Assembly (NCBI GenBank): GCA_022695795.1
Contig: MU404129.1
Location: 148,728 to 212,727, forward strand
Source of the DNA: Biscogniauxia marginata
Taxonomy: Eukaryota; Ascomycota; Sordariomycetes; Xylariales; Xylariaceae
Reading direction: 5' to 3'
Length of the DNA stretch: 64,000 nt
Below the pieces are notes generated by a model. It saw only the letters and a program-made list of their open reading frames with translations. It did not search any database and was not told the DNA's origin. Below, piece after piece: positions 35,189-46,753 of this stretch. Every line of letters begins with the position of its first letter. The stretch's first letter is position 1. The position numbers and the translations under genes are program-made.

Positions 35189-38006
35189 CTAATCATCCAT
35201 CGGCGCATCGACGAGGGTCACGCCCCGGTCCTGCGTAGGGGTACCTCGCGTCGGCGTGTCGCCGCTGTCGACGGTCTTAGGCGTCGACGGTGTGCTTCCA
35301 GTGGACGTGTGCGTGACCCGCCGGCCGCCGACGAAGCGGGCGCCGCTGCGTCCGATACTATCGCGCTTCCCGAAGCTGTCGTGCTTCCCGAGGGAGTCGC
35401 GCTTGGGGAAGCTATCGCGCTTCGCCATGATGCTCTCGGTGTCCAGCCGCGGCGGCTCGGAGTGTATGTGTGCGTGTGAGCCGCCGTTCACTTCCGAGGG
35501 CGGCGTGCTCGATCCGTCCGGTACCTCGAGACTCGATCTCTTTTTCGGGCCTAGGCTGCCAAGGCTGCTTCGGTGGCGGTCATTAGACGAGGTCGGGCTG
35601 GCGATTGGGAATCGCGTCTCGGGCCCGCCAGTGCTTCTGTCTCGTCTGTGATTCCGGAGGCCTGGCGCGGGACTCGTGGCACGGCCGCGGGGCCCTACTT
35701 TCTCCAGCAGAGCTCTTTGTCGTTCTTCCATGTGAGCCCTCCTATTGCTCTCATCAGTGCTGATGGCTCGCGGCCGGTTGTTGCTAACGGAACCAGTGTG
35801 CGAGAGACTGGACATACGTTTCAGCTCACTGAAGATGGCGTCCTTGTGGATGAACAAGTCTCGAATTAGGCGGGCTGGGTGTTTTTCTTCCATCGTTAAG
35901 GATGTCTCTGTGCGAGGGCGCAATATACATGGCGCGAGTGACGTAGCGAGATTTTGTATGTACTGTTCGTCGGCCGATGTTAGGTCTATCAACCTCGTGA
36001 AGTGGTTCATGCATGCGTCAAGCGTAGCGATGTTAGTGAGGCGTAGTTGAGAGAGAGTCTGCTGTAGAACTGCGACCCGCGCCTCATCCGAACTGTCAGT
36101 GGCTGGAGTATTGTAGATAGTTCTGATAATCTCGTAGACGTGAGAGGAGACCAGGGAATCTATATTGGTTAGTACAAGACCAGGATCGGCAGACTTGGCA
36201 TAGACGTACCTGGAAGTTCCAATAGGTAGAGCTTCAGTAAATATGCGACAGTAGGGATATCGAAGTCGGCTAGCGCCTCCGAAGAAAATGGTTTGCCGTC
36301 ATTTACTTTGTTCCGCAGTTTGTGCACCTGAGTAAGTTGGACGTCCGCAAGCCAGACCCCACGTCTGGCTTCGTCGCCTTCTAGATCGGGGTAGTGATGG
36401 TCGAGGTATGTGAGAATGGTTGTAACAATAACAGGCACCCGCTTTTTATCTGCCCTTGCCCGGGCCTCCAGGTCCACGCCAAATGTCTGCTCATCAACCT
36501 TGTTGTAGTAGTTCTCGTACGTGACAACCTTAGGAGCAAAGCGCCCCGTTCGGTAGTTCTCTAGTAGATACCGCAAGTCGCCCGTAGGCTGAACAGTCTC
36601 CTGGTAAAGGACCATACGGTCCACAGCGGACTGCAGGCTGGGTATGACATTACCGATAGTGCCAGAGAAATCAAGCACAACGGTCTTGATGGCCTTCAGT
36701 CGGTCCAGTTCGCAGCGCTCGAGAAACTTCAGATGCTGGTAAATGGCTTCCTCTAGCTCACAACGCATTTCGTCGAGCTTCTTCACGCCGGCCTTGTACT
36801 TATCGTCCGCCTCCCGAGCTTCGCGACGCATGCGTTCTGGAGGGGTTTCGTTCGGATACTGGTTGTTGAGGACGTTCCAGCCGGACAGGTATTCGCTAAC
36901 GGCACCAACCACGGGAGAGTTGTTTTCAGTATCGGTAGAATTAGGCATCGAAAAAGTTCGTGCTACCGGGGTTTTCTTTTCCGGCACACCAGTCATCTGG
37001 AAGGCCTTCGGTCGCCACTGGTAGAAAAGTTTGGAGCTATTCGCAAAGTTATTCCCGACATTGCCAACCAGACGTAGGAAACCGTTCCCGACAAGATCCT
37101 GGCCAATACGCTCAGCATAGCTGATAGTAGGCACGTCCATATGCCGTTGTAGGTATTCGACGATGTCCGAGCCACAAGAGGTGTTGAGGTACGTTCCCAG
37201 GATGGGGACCTTAGTTTCGCCGATCTTGATGGTGTTGAGCATGTGTGTCAGTATCTTCTTGACCTGTTCGGTCTGATACGTCTCGTCTCCTATCTCGTAA
37301 ATCTCCTCCTCCTCTTCCTCCTTATTCACCGATACCTTGATCTCGGGTATGTTCTGGTTGGGCTTGGGACTCGTCTCGGGGTCCTGGAAGGCTAACTTGT
37401 TCTCCTCCTCGATATCCTCGACCACGCGGCACTTGTTGAAATAGTTACTCCGTAGCTTCTTGACAGCCTCGACTTGCCGATCGTGGGTCTTGATGCGGGC
37501 CTGCAGGTCATCTTGAGAGTCTTGTATGCGAGATTCGTGGGCATCGCACCATCGCGAAAAGGGGTTCACTACTAGGTCCCTGATACTTTGAGCTATCTTT
37601 TTGTGGTTTCTGGAGGCATCTTCCATCTCGGACCGGACTCCATCATATGCCTACGGACGAGGACAGAGCGTTAGTACAAGGGGATCTCTCAACGGAATAC
37701 GGCTGGCGTACTTTTCGCACGCTTGCGCCCTCATCGCGCGAGAAGCCACCGGTAACCTTGTCGGCAGCAGGCGCGATATCTCCGAGACGTTGGCCGTAGA
37801 CTTCCTCAGCTTCGGCACGCAGGCGGGCGATAGTCAGGATTTGTCGGTTCTCTTGGACGCCCTGTTGGAGCTTGCCGAACAGGACACCCAGCCCTTTGAG
37901 ATCGGTTAGCACAAGACACAAGGAAGGGTGCCCAGCAGAAGGCGAGGGTTTCGCGCCCACCTGCGGCGTAGTCTGGCGACCAGAAGGAATCTGCGAAACT
38001 CGGCAT
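35189..38006 (-). CDS. F-BAR / DEP / RhoGAP-domain protein (Rgd2/Rga8-like)
   Basis: Exons 38006-37961, 37893-37712, 37650-36210 and 36159-35189, with branch points such as TACTAAC, give 879 residues. The N-terminal FCH/F-BAR region begins MPSFADSFWSPDYAAGLGVL and includes QENRQILTIARLRAEAEEVYGQRLGDI. A DEP-like block follows (IGETKVPILGTYLNTSCGSDIVEYL, around residues 215-300), then the second half of the F-BAR helix (YLSGWNVLNNQYPNETPPERM, AIYQHLKFLERCELDRL), then a RhoGAP-like domain (TFGVDLEARARADKKRVPVIV to LCP-type CILRPR). The Ser-rich C terminus has tandem KRDSxGK repeats. Such proteins bind curved membrane and regulate Rho/Cdc42 GTPases at growing tips and septa. The GIFR arginine-finger motif is replaced by GVWL, so catalytic activity is uncertain. 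Confidence 0.85.
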
Positions 38007-39498
38007 GGCGATGACGCAGCTCCGGCAAGAGAGAAGGTGGTGGTCGTTGGTCGTGGGGGCTTCGTTTCAGTCGTTGTAATCGTGATTGTAACTCATTCAA
38101 GGGCGGAAAGACTCGTCGCGGACGGAGCAGCTACGTAGCTCGAGGTGTCTTGGATATCGGGGGTATAGCCGTTCTTAGGTGGGAATGCGATGGTGGGAAC
38201 AAAGGAGATGGAAAAGCGGCACGACCTCTCTTTTTTTTTTTGTCTTTCGGGCTCGGAGGCGGGAAGGGAGGGTGTACTTGAGAAAGGGACGTGATCACAA
38301 ACGAAAAAGGGAGCGATGTCACAGCTCGGGCAGACAAATAAGGAAAGTGTACCTCGAGGTATGTACGTAGGAGGTACGTATGTCGGTATACATGGAGGGA
38401 ATTGCGTAGAGACTCGATCTTGCTCGCTGGTTCAGCGCAAAGTCGAAGGTACTTTTAGGTATCTTTGTCGAAGGCGGGTGATTGGTCCAGGAGGTTCCCT
38501 GGAAGAAACGGATGCGCCTGCAGCGGGGCACTTTGGGGCTGACCGACCCGCGCCGACACGAAACGTCTCGCTCTAATAACCTAACCTAGGGGATTTCAAT
38601 TATAACTTCGTAACCACAAATGAGATGCCTGTGGACTTAGCCCTATACGCATGCAAGCCCCTGAGCACATTTGTTTCATCCAAACAGACTAGCCAAATCT
38701 GCAGCTATGCAAGAATCCCGAATACCCAGGACAAAAGAAAATAAAAAAGAATAAGGAATAGCACAGTACAAGGATGGTTGGTGAACTTAGGTTCATACAT
38801 ATACTTCAATGTTGATGGTTAGGTTCAGAGTAGGTGTAGGTGTAGGTGTGCATATGTAGGCATACTCGCCTACCTGAGGTATAGGAGGAGGCCTCCCCCA
38901 GACTCGTCATCTGAGCCCTCTAGCCAACTATAAATACCTACGCCTATGTACCTAACACGCATGCATGCTGGATCCCAGTGGGCACGTTCACGCTAATACC
39001 TCTTTTAGTACAGAAACAAGGTACGCATTGACTACTAGTAAGCAACAGTATTCATCGATCTTTTAAAAAATTATTTAAAAATCACTTATTACGTATATTG
39101 GTGTATACCTAAGGTTTATATATAATAATATATAAAAGGGAATGAAAAGGGGAGACATAAAGTGCATGTTTAAGAATCACTACTATTCCATATTCCAGCT
39201 CAGTATCGAGATGGATATAATAAGATAGATAGCCCGGCTTAAAACGTCGATCGGGTTTGTTTCGGACATCCCAATGTTACCTTGGAACTTCGGATGGGAC
39301 TGGGGGATGGGTAGGAAGTAACTTAGGGAAATGTTGCTTACCCAGAGACATTCCTTCATCGATCCAAGGCCTATAGTTTAGATCAATTGGCCCTTCTCGC
39401 ACTATAACTGGCTGCTGCCGACGATATCAATAACCACATACACCAATACCTCTCTATTGGTCGGCTTATACGACCGGTATAGTTGGCTTAGCAATAAC
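38007..39498. other. Divergent promoter region, RhoGAP / dipeptidase
   Basis: No gene supported. It contains GGTACGTAY motifs at 38345-38390, a GGTGTA/GTAGGT array at 38830-38885 and AT-rich DNA at 39060-39145. Confidence 0.5.
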
Positions 39499-41134
39499 AT
39501 GGATACCCAAATGGCCGAGAAACTACCCACCACGGTGGTTGATGATAATATATCACCACCCTCCCGTCCTCGACCACAACCTCGACCCCTCTTCGGGAAG
39601 GCCGTGATTGCTGCTTTAATATGTTTCGTGTTCTTTTGGTCACGACGATACTACTACCCCCTACCCCAGGATGGCTCTCCCTTCTGCCCCAAGTCAATCG
39701 ATGGGAGAGTCCGTAGGATTCTCTCCAAAACCCCATTGATTGGTACGCTATAACCTGGTTGGATGGATTTCTCACGACGGGGATGCTGGTAGTACACCGA
39801 GGATGCGGCGCTGATGAAATAGTAAAGACGGACACAATGATCTTGCCATCTTCATCCGGTCCACGTATAACAACCACATCTACGAGGAGAACTTCACGAA
39901 GCCGTTCGAAGAGGGTGGTTTGCCAATGCACACGGACCTATACAGGCTAAGAAAGGGTCTAAACGGTGGTGCTTTTTGGAGTGTCTACACTCCCTGTCCC
40001 GAGAACGGCTCTGATTACTCAGATGAGAACTACGCTGCCAGTGAGTGAGGTCTAGGTACTGTTCTTACTTATATAAAGACCAGACCCTCTAACGGGACGC
40101 TTAGGCGTGCAGCTCACCTTACAGCAGATCGATCTCATGACCAGACTCCAGGACGCTTATCCCGATGACTTCTCGGGTATTGTAGACAGCAGGTCGGCCA
40201 GAGTGTCCTTCAAGGAAGGCAAGCTCATCTCGCCCCTAGGCATCGAGGGTCTTCATCAGATCGCCAACTCGGTTGCCAACCTCCGCCGCTTCTACGCCCT
40301 GGGCGTCCGCTACGCGACGCTCACGCACAACTGCGGCAACATCTTCGCCGATGCCGCCCTCTGGCAGAACCCTCTGCGCAAGGCCCCGGCGTACTGGGGC
40401 GGAGTTTCTCCCAAGGGCCGGCAGCTGATCAACGAGATGAACCGTATCGGCATGCTGGTCGACCTCTCGCACACCAGCGTGGACACGATGGTGGACGTCC
40501 TCGGCGGCGGCGGCGAGTGGGCCGGCAGCAAGGCGCCCGTCATATATAGCCATAGCTCCGCGTACTCCATCTGCCCGCATCCGCGTAACGTGCCGGACCA
40601 CGTGCTTCAGCTCGTGAAGAAGACGAACTCGGTCGTCATGGGTAAACAAGCCCCTACATATATATATGTACCAAGCAGTCCCATTGGCGGGTTATCTTTT
40701 GTATGAGAACTGACCTCGAGTCCCCTCCAGTAAACTTCGCCCCCGATTTCGTCAGTTGCGTGGACGTGGGCAACGAGAACGGGATCCCGGACTTCTTCCC
40801 GGGGAACAACACGCTCTCCCACGTCGCGAACCACATCACCTACATCGGCGACCTCATCGGGTATGACCACGTCGGTCTCGGGAGCGACTTTGACGGCATC
40901 CCGTCGACGCCCGAGGGCCTGGACGACGTGGCCTCGTACCCGGACCTGATCGCCGAGCTGTTGAGGCGAGGGCTCTCGGACGAAGACGCCGCCAAGGTAG
41001 CCGGAGGGAATATCCTCCGGGTCTGGGGAGACGCCGAAAAGGTGGCCGCACGGTTGCAAGCGGAAGGCGAACCGATATTAGAGGACGACCTGGCGAGTCT
41101 AAGCAGCCTTGAGGGGTACTTCACGGAGTTGTAA
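39499..41134 (+). CDS. Membrane dipeptidase (peptidase family M19), type II anchored
   Basis: Exons 39499-39742, 39828-40040, 40105-40641 and 40731-41134 give 465 residues. An N-terminal cytoplasmic segment precedes one membrane helix ([15 protein letters not shown]). The catalytic domain then begins with the zinc-binding [11 protein letters not shown] (His and Asp of the first site). [52 protein letters not shown] (metal His) and [10 protein letters not shown] follow, all conserved in renal-dipeptidase homologues. The enzyme hydrolyses dipeptides in an exocytic compartment or outside the cell. An alternative in-frame start at 39457 is an ATG-less or weaker option; 39499 (MDTQMAEK) was chosen. 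Introns use donors GTACGC, GTGAGT and GTAAAC. Exons 3 and 4 are GC-rich. Confidence 0.92.
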
Positions 41135-41745
41135 GGGCTGATTTGTAACAACGACCTGAAGTGATAGGTAATAATCAGAAACTCGTGTAGTCAAAGAGAA
41201 GTGTAATTGGCTGTCTCTGACCTAGCCCCTGAACCAGTTTCTCTTCTATCCCCACTCCCCTTGTTGAATTCCTCGTTGGAATGGTCCGCTGTCTCCATAA
41301 ATGAGGCTGAAATTTGAAATTTGAAATTTGAAACATGCCCACATCAATACCTACTACAGTCTCAGAAAACCGGTTATGGGTGGGCTTTTGAACAGTAAAG
41401 TGTTTACAGTAGCACGATTATCCCTTGTTCCTGAGATCGCTACTAGAGATCGGAAGCTAGAATGTTCAAGTGGTATATATGCTGAACATGATGTTTTTTC
41501 TTAAATTCCTTTCGGTCTTTCGGGAGGGATATACATCTCGTTTATCATTATACAAGGGAACCTGTACCCTGCTATGCCATACATATAAGCCACCTGCCTT
41601 TCCGTCCACATGGAACTACCGACGGTCCCATTTAGAAAAGGGGGGGAGCGAACTTTTTCCAACGACCTGTGCCCCCCTCTGTGTAAACGCCCATAGAAAC
41701 AAACGCCTCTCCTGATGACTTGGCCCGCGACCACCCGCGGCGGTA
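41135..41745. other. Convergent 3' flanks of the dipeptidase and uS13m genes
   Basis: No gene supported. A direct triple repeat TGAAATT is at about 41309-41331. Confidence 0.5.
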
Positions 41746-42295
41746 TTAAGCACCCTGACTGATTCTAGATCTTGACCCTCCTCTCTCGAGGATGTTGAGC
41801 TTCTTGGCCGTCTCGATCTGCGTCCTCGTGTTCTGCCCGCGCACCGGCAGACCCTGGGCGTGTCTCCTGCCCCTGTACGTGCCCATGTCTCGCAGGCGCT
41901 TGATGTTGTCCTGTACGATCCGCCGCGCGTCGTTTTCCAGCGTCATGGTGGAGAGCTCGGCGGTCATGGCCGTGAGCGTCTTCACCGCGACCGACCCGAG
42001 GCGCGCGTGCGGGTGTATCGTGTACTTGGCCATTATGCGCGCCGACAGCTGCGGGCCGAGGCCGTAGAAGCTCTCGAGTGCTTTCTGCAAGCAGCACGTG
42101 TGTAGTTAGAGGCGCATGCGCTTGATGTTGGACTCGTGCCAGAAAGAAAGAAAGAAAGAAAAAGTTAAAAAGGTTATGGATTTACCTTCACCAGCTTTTG
42201 CTCGTGGAAGTTGGCTCCTCCCAAGAAAACCTGGATAGATATTTAGCAGCAGGCCTCAATGGAGGGATAGCAAAATAGAAACAAAAACTTACCAT
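41746..42295 (-). CDS. SWS2: Mitochondrial small ribosomal subunit protein uS13m (SWS2)
   Basis: The first coding exon is the start codon alone (42295-42293). It is followed at once by donor GTAAGT and a 62-nt intron. Exon 2 is 42230-42186 (VFLGGANFHEQKLVK), then a 101-nt intron with a GAAA microsatellite, then exon 3 42084-41746. The product is 128 residues. KALESFYGLGPQLSARIMAKY is the S13 helix-turn-helix region, and MGTYRGRRHAQGLPVRGQNT is the universal S13 RNA-binding tail. It is smaller than cytosolic uS13 and matches fungal mitochondrial Sws2. Acts in the head of the mitoribosome small subunit. It is divergent from cyclophilin B. Confidence 0.94.
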
Positions 42296-42769
42296 TTTTG
42301 GCTAGATTGGACAAGGTCAGCAAGAATTGCCGTGGACGATGACAATGTTGAATTCGATATATCGAGAGCTCGGCGAGGTGAACAACCTAAAAGTTCGGAC
42401 TTGCGGTTGAAACTCGATGGGTGCACAGACCACTGCGGTGACGAAGTACTCGGGCGGTCGGGAGCGCTGCTACAGGCTAACCTAGACCAGCGTAGTGGAG
42501 TGGACCCCGCATTCACCTGCTACAAGTTGCACCCTCCCGGCCCTGCGACAATGGTGGCTGCTGTTTCAGGGGTCTATCTGCAAGAGCTTGCATGAGACGT
42601 TCACTTGAAGCTTTGTGTCCTTTCGCCCTCCCTCCTTACCACCTCTTTCTTCCCCCATCCTGCTTCGTGCCAACTCCAGGTTTACACGAGGAAGCAGCAC
42701 TGACACCCGGTGATATATATATATACTGATCAATTGAGCATTGATCGTCGTCCTTCCATCTTAGCAGCC
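42296..42769. other. Divergent promoter, uS13m / cyclophilin B
   Basis: No gene supported. A TATA-like run (tgatatatatatatactg, 42711-42728) lies about 45 bases upstream of the cyclophilin ATG, and a CT-rich tract lies at 42615-42665. Confidence 0.55.
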
Positions 42770-43833
42770 ATGTTTAATATTCGCCGCCTTTTCGTCGGCG
42801 CCCTGCTGCTGGTCGGCGTCAGCTTGGTCTGCTTCTCGCAGCCCGCTGCCGCCACCAAGGGCCCCAAGATTACCCACAAGGTCTACTTCGACATCACCCA
42901 GGGTGATGAGCCTCTCGGCAGAATCGTCATAGGTCTCTACGGCAAGACCGTGCCCAAGACGGCCGAAAACTTCCGAGCCCTTGCTACTGGCGAGAAGGGC
43001 TTCGGCTACGAGGGCTCTACCTTCCACCGTGTCATCAAGCAGTTCATGATCCAGGGAGGAGACTTCACGAAGGGCGACGGCACTGGCGGCAAGTCCAGTA
43101 AGTATCCGTTGTGTTGCTTAGTGTGCAAGGAAAGCGCTGATCATTCTCTACCCTAGTCTACGGCGAGAAGTTCCCCGACGAGAACTTCAAACTCAAGCAC
43201 TCCAAGCCCGGCCTCCTCTCGATGGCCAATGCCGGCAAGGATACCAACGGCTCGCAATTCTTCATCACTACCGTTGTTACTTCGTAAGATACCCTCTGCA
43301 TGCGATTCGAATGATAAACTAGGAAGCCGATACCAGGCTAACACAATGATGCAGGTGGCTTGATGGCCGGCACGTCGTCTTCGGTGAGGTTCTAGAGGGC
43401 ATGGACATCGTGACCAAGATCGAGAACGCCAAGACCAAGCCGGGCGACAAGCCGGAGCAGACGGTCAAGATCGCCGCGAGCGGAGAGTTGGAAGTGCCAC
43501 CAGAAGGTATCCACGTGGAGCTATAAGCATCACTTACCCGTACCGCCAACCCCCCCTGGTTAGCATTTTTTGCTCGCCCCGTGTCCGTCTGCCTTGCTGA
43601 TACGTTCGCGCCACGCGTTTCCAGATCTCCACGGAGCCGCCGATTGGGCTGCCGGATATTCGAATGAGGATCCGACCCTGGTCGGTGAGCCTGAGGTGGC
43701 CGCCAACACTGCTGCTGGGTTTTCGTTCATCCAGATGGCTGCCGTTTTCGGCGTCGTCCTTGCTCTCGTAGCAATCTACTTCCGCGTGTCTAGACAGAGT
43801 GGCGACCAGGGATACGAAAAGTCAATGGCGTAG
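42770..43833 (+). CDS. CPR2: ER peptidyl-prolyl cis-trans isomerase (cyclophilin B type)
   Basis: Exons 42770-43097, 43157-43283, 43355-43506 and 43625-43833 give 271 residues. A signal peptide is evident ([22 protein letters not shown]). The cyclophilin core is complete: [36 protein letters not shown] (catalytic Arg in FHRV), [19 protein letters not shown] and [12 protein letters not shown]. After the core, splicing of the last intron (43507-43624) adds a linker and a membrane helix ([21 protein letters not shown]) with a short polar tail. If that intron is retained, the protein instead ends PPEGIHVEL at 43526, resembling an HDEL-type ER-retrieval tail. The enzyme speeds proline isomerisation in the secretory pathway. 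Both 3' versions are plausible. Confidence 0.9.
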
Positions 43834-44076
43834 GTAGCTAGATCTATATATCCTCTTCGAACCAAAAGTAAATATATATGGCGCGAGTTGAAATGTTTTT
43901 GGGGGGCGATAAATTGTCAAATGTGATGACAACGGAATGTTCAGTGTTGTCTCCATCACGTGTGAGAGGCTCTTTGTAATTTTCAATAGGAGAAAAAAAA
44001 ATCCTATAAAAAACCTTAGCTCAACTTTCACATCAAACAACGAAAATTGAACACGACTGGAAAATTGCCAACGACA

Positions 44077-44723
44077 ATGAAAATCCTAAGTCTTAACTTC
44101 CTGACCTGCGCGGTCAAGGCCTGCAAGAGCTCGTCCAACTCGTACCCGCTGCACCCCAAAGACGCGGAGCTGGTGCAGGACGAAATCGAGGTTAACGCTC
44201 AGCTCCTGATCAACTTGCTGCCCCGCCTAGACTGGGCTGCACTATCCACCACGGCCACGGAGGTATGTTGTCCACTGTAATATCGTGTATAAATCTACCA
44301 TCATATATATATACACACGTGATTCCCTATAATGGAAAGAGGAGAAGAAAGGAAAACCCCCATTTCCAGCCATCCTATGCCATCCTAGTTGGGTCAATCT
44401 AGAAGAAGAAGAGCAAACTTGTTTACTTAGAAGGAGAAGAAAAAAAAAATTATGAAAAAAAAAACCCAAAAATAAAAAGGGAACACTGGAGCTAACAAAT
44501 ATCATACACACAGCTGGGCTTCCCGCCCCTCCCGGCGCAGCCGCCGACGGCAGAAGAGCTGCGGCAGGCGGAGGGCGAGGAGAACAAGACGCTGAGGGAC
44601 CTGCACAACCTGCTCGTCGAGACGCAGATCATGGAGGGCTTTCTCGTGTGCGGCAACTGCGGCCACGAGTACGCCGTGCGCGAGGGCATCGCGAATTTCT
44701 TGCTGCCGAGCCATCTGGTCTGA
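44077..44723 (+). CDS. TRM112: Multifunctional methyltransferase activator Trm112
   Basis: Exons 44077-44262 and 44514-44723 with a 251-nt intron (donor GTATGT, branch GCTAAC) give 131 residues. The start MKILSLNFLTCAVKAC and the C-terminal VCGNCGHEYAVREGIANFLLPSHLV are the Trm112 zinc-binding ends, with four cysteines in CxxxxC and CxxC pairs. The central helical insert (LHPKDAELVQDEIEVNAQLLINLLPRLDW) is characteristic of fungal and animal forms. Trm112 stabilises and activates the methyltransferases Trm9, Trm11, Bud23 and Mtq2, linking tRNA, rRNA and eRF1 methylation. The gene is tandem with cyclophilin B, 243 bases downstream. Confidence 0.95.
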
Positions 44724-45631
44724 AAATGAAAAAGTAATAAAAAAAAAGAAGAAGGGAAGAAAAAGTCTGGACTGGACTGGCCTGGACTGGATGGATGGAG
44801 TGGATTGTTGCTTTGGTAGACGGGAAAGGGGATGGGGAAAGGAAGTGAGTGAGTGGGTAGTAAGGCTGCTAGTTAGGTTATAAGAGCAGGAATGAGTCGA
44901 GAATCCTGTCGGGGCTGCTTTTCGTTTCCTTCTTAGTCGTAGGCGGGATGGAGGAAGTGGTGGTGGTTTATCGATGATGGGTGGATAGATGAATATCGCT
45001 CATAGTTGTCTCTGGCAAGAGAGAGAGACAGAGAGCAAAGACGCAGACAGACAGGGGAAAGTCCCTCTCTTCGACTAGCCTACGTGCTCATAGCAAAAAG
45101 GGGGGTCTTACGAAGTTTTTAAAAAAAAGAAGTCGACGAGCAAAACCATCTCGTTACAAGCAATCCGTTTCTTTTTATCAGAGTATTGGAGTCCAGGGGG
45201 GAAAGAGGGAGGAACACCAAAGTAGACATATTTTAGGCGGGAAAGGGGGAAGAAAACACTGAAAAGAACTAAAACAAACAGAAAAGGATCATTTGACTCT
45301 AGCCCCATGTGTGTGTATATATGTACAGCCTGCTTTTTTCTTTCTTTCTTCCTCCTCCAGTTATCTGGTAAATGCTGGCCCCGTGCTGACGAAGAGAAAG
45401 CTCTTCCTCTTCAGCTTTCTATGCTAGCTAACAAAACAAAAAACGGTTGAAAGTCCTGACTCCCGTGGGGAAAAATAAAAGCCAAATCATACATTTGCCC
45501 ATTGTTAGACTACCCTTACTCTCCCATACTCTCCCTTACACTTGCTTCGTTCTTCATATTACAAGTAATCTTTTCTTGCCCCTTGACTAGGCAATTGGCC
45601 AGCCCAACGGCCACTTATCATTCATTACTTC
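44724..45631. other. Convergent 3' flanks of TRM112 and BIG1
   Basis: Purine-rich, with short tandem runs such as ctggactggactggcctggactggatgg (44767-44793). No gene supported. Confidence 0.5.
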
Positions 45632-46753
45632 TTACTGCTGCTTCTTCTGCGCGGCAGGTCCCATTTCCTTGTCGAACGCACCGTACGAGACCTCGAGACT
45701 GGCGACGGCGGAGACGCCGGCGTAGAGGATTGACAGCAGCACGACCAGGGCGATCAGGGCCATGAAGATACCTATATTTAAAATAAAGTCTTGGTTAGTA
45801 ACTAGATACTTTCTCCCTTTCCAAGAGGGATGGGATAGGAAATTGAAACTCACCTGGCGTAAAGAACTGGTACTTGTCGAACAGGCCCAACTTCCTATCG
45901 GCGTAGCCCGCCCTCCTCGCGACGCCCTGCTGCAGCTGCCTCTTCAGCTCCGTGTGCACGCCGTCCTGGAAGTCGGCCGTGTATGTCCCCGGGGTCTCCG
46001 TCCGCGGGCCGCCGGCGTAGACGACAGTGTAGGAACCCTCCGCCTCGTACAGTTGCAGCATCAGGCCGAGCTCGTCATCTAAATTCCAACAAAAGGCCCT
46101 CTCAGTCAGTATCTCTTTTATATATAAAAAAAGGTCTAGGTTATTTCCCGGGGGAGAGGGAGGGGGGTCCGAAAACTCTCACCGTTCTCTTTCAGCGTGG
46201 CAGGGGACGAGACGGGGTCCAGGTCGAGCTCGTCGACGGCCGAGCCCGCCGCTCCGCACGTCTCCCGGATGTACTGCGCGATCTGCCTGAGGTCGAGATC
46301 CTCGTCGGAGCTGACCACCTCAGCGACGCTGTAGCGGCTCGCGGCGCCGTCGAGCGCGCGGGTGAGGGACGGCACGTCCCCCGCGGAGCGCAGGTGGCGG
46401 CCCGCGTTGAGGCCCGGCTGCGAGACTATGAGGTACCGGTCGGTTGGGCAGGACGAGAGGAGCTGTTTCGCCGACGAGAGGACCTGCGCGCTGGATTGGA
46501 GTTGTTGCTCGTTGTGCTGGCTGCTGGCGGGCTCGGGGATTCTGTTATTCTAGGTCAGCGGTGTATGCTTTGTATAGTAGGTAAATAGAGGAATGAATAG
46601 ATGGATGGACGGGTAGAGAGAATATAATAGCGATCGAAGCGTTGCGTGTGAGACGTACTTGGCTGTCGAGAAGAGGATGAAGGGGGACGAATCCGAGAAG
46701 GCCTGCGCCGAGGCGCAGAGGGCCGCGACGGTCGCAGTCACGGAGAGACGCAT
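45632..46753 (-). CDS. BIG1: BIG1/VOA1-type ER membrane protein
   Basis: Exons 46753-46659, 46541-46183, 46078-45854 and 45771-45632 give 272 residues. A signal peptide (MRLSVTATVAALCASAQAFS) precedes a lumenal domain beginning SSPFILFSTAKIPEP. LSSCPTDRYLIVSQPGL follows, then the conserved KYQFFTPGIFMALIALVVLLSILYAGVSAVASLEVSYGAFDKEMG, which supplies the C-terminal membrane helix. The tail ends in KKQQ, a lysine-containing cytosolic end. This architecture is that of Big1 (needed for beta-1,6-glucan in yeast) and the related V-ATPase assembly factor Voa1/Ac45. Which role applies cannot be told from sequence alone. Introns show clean CTAAC or CTGAC branch points. Confidence 0.88.
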
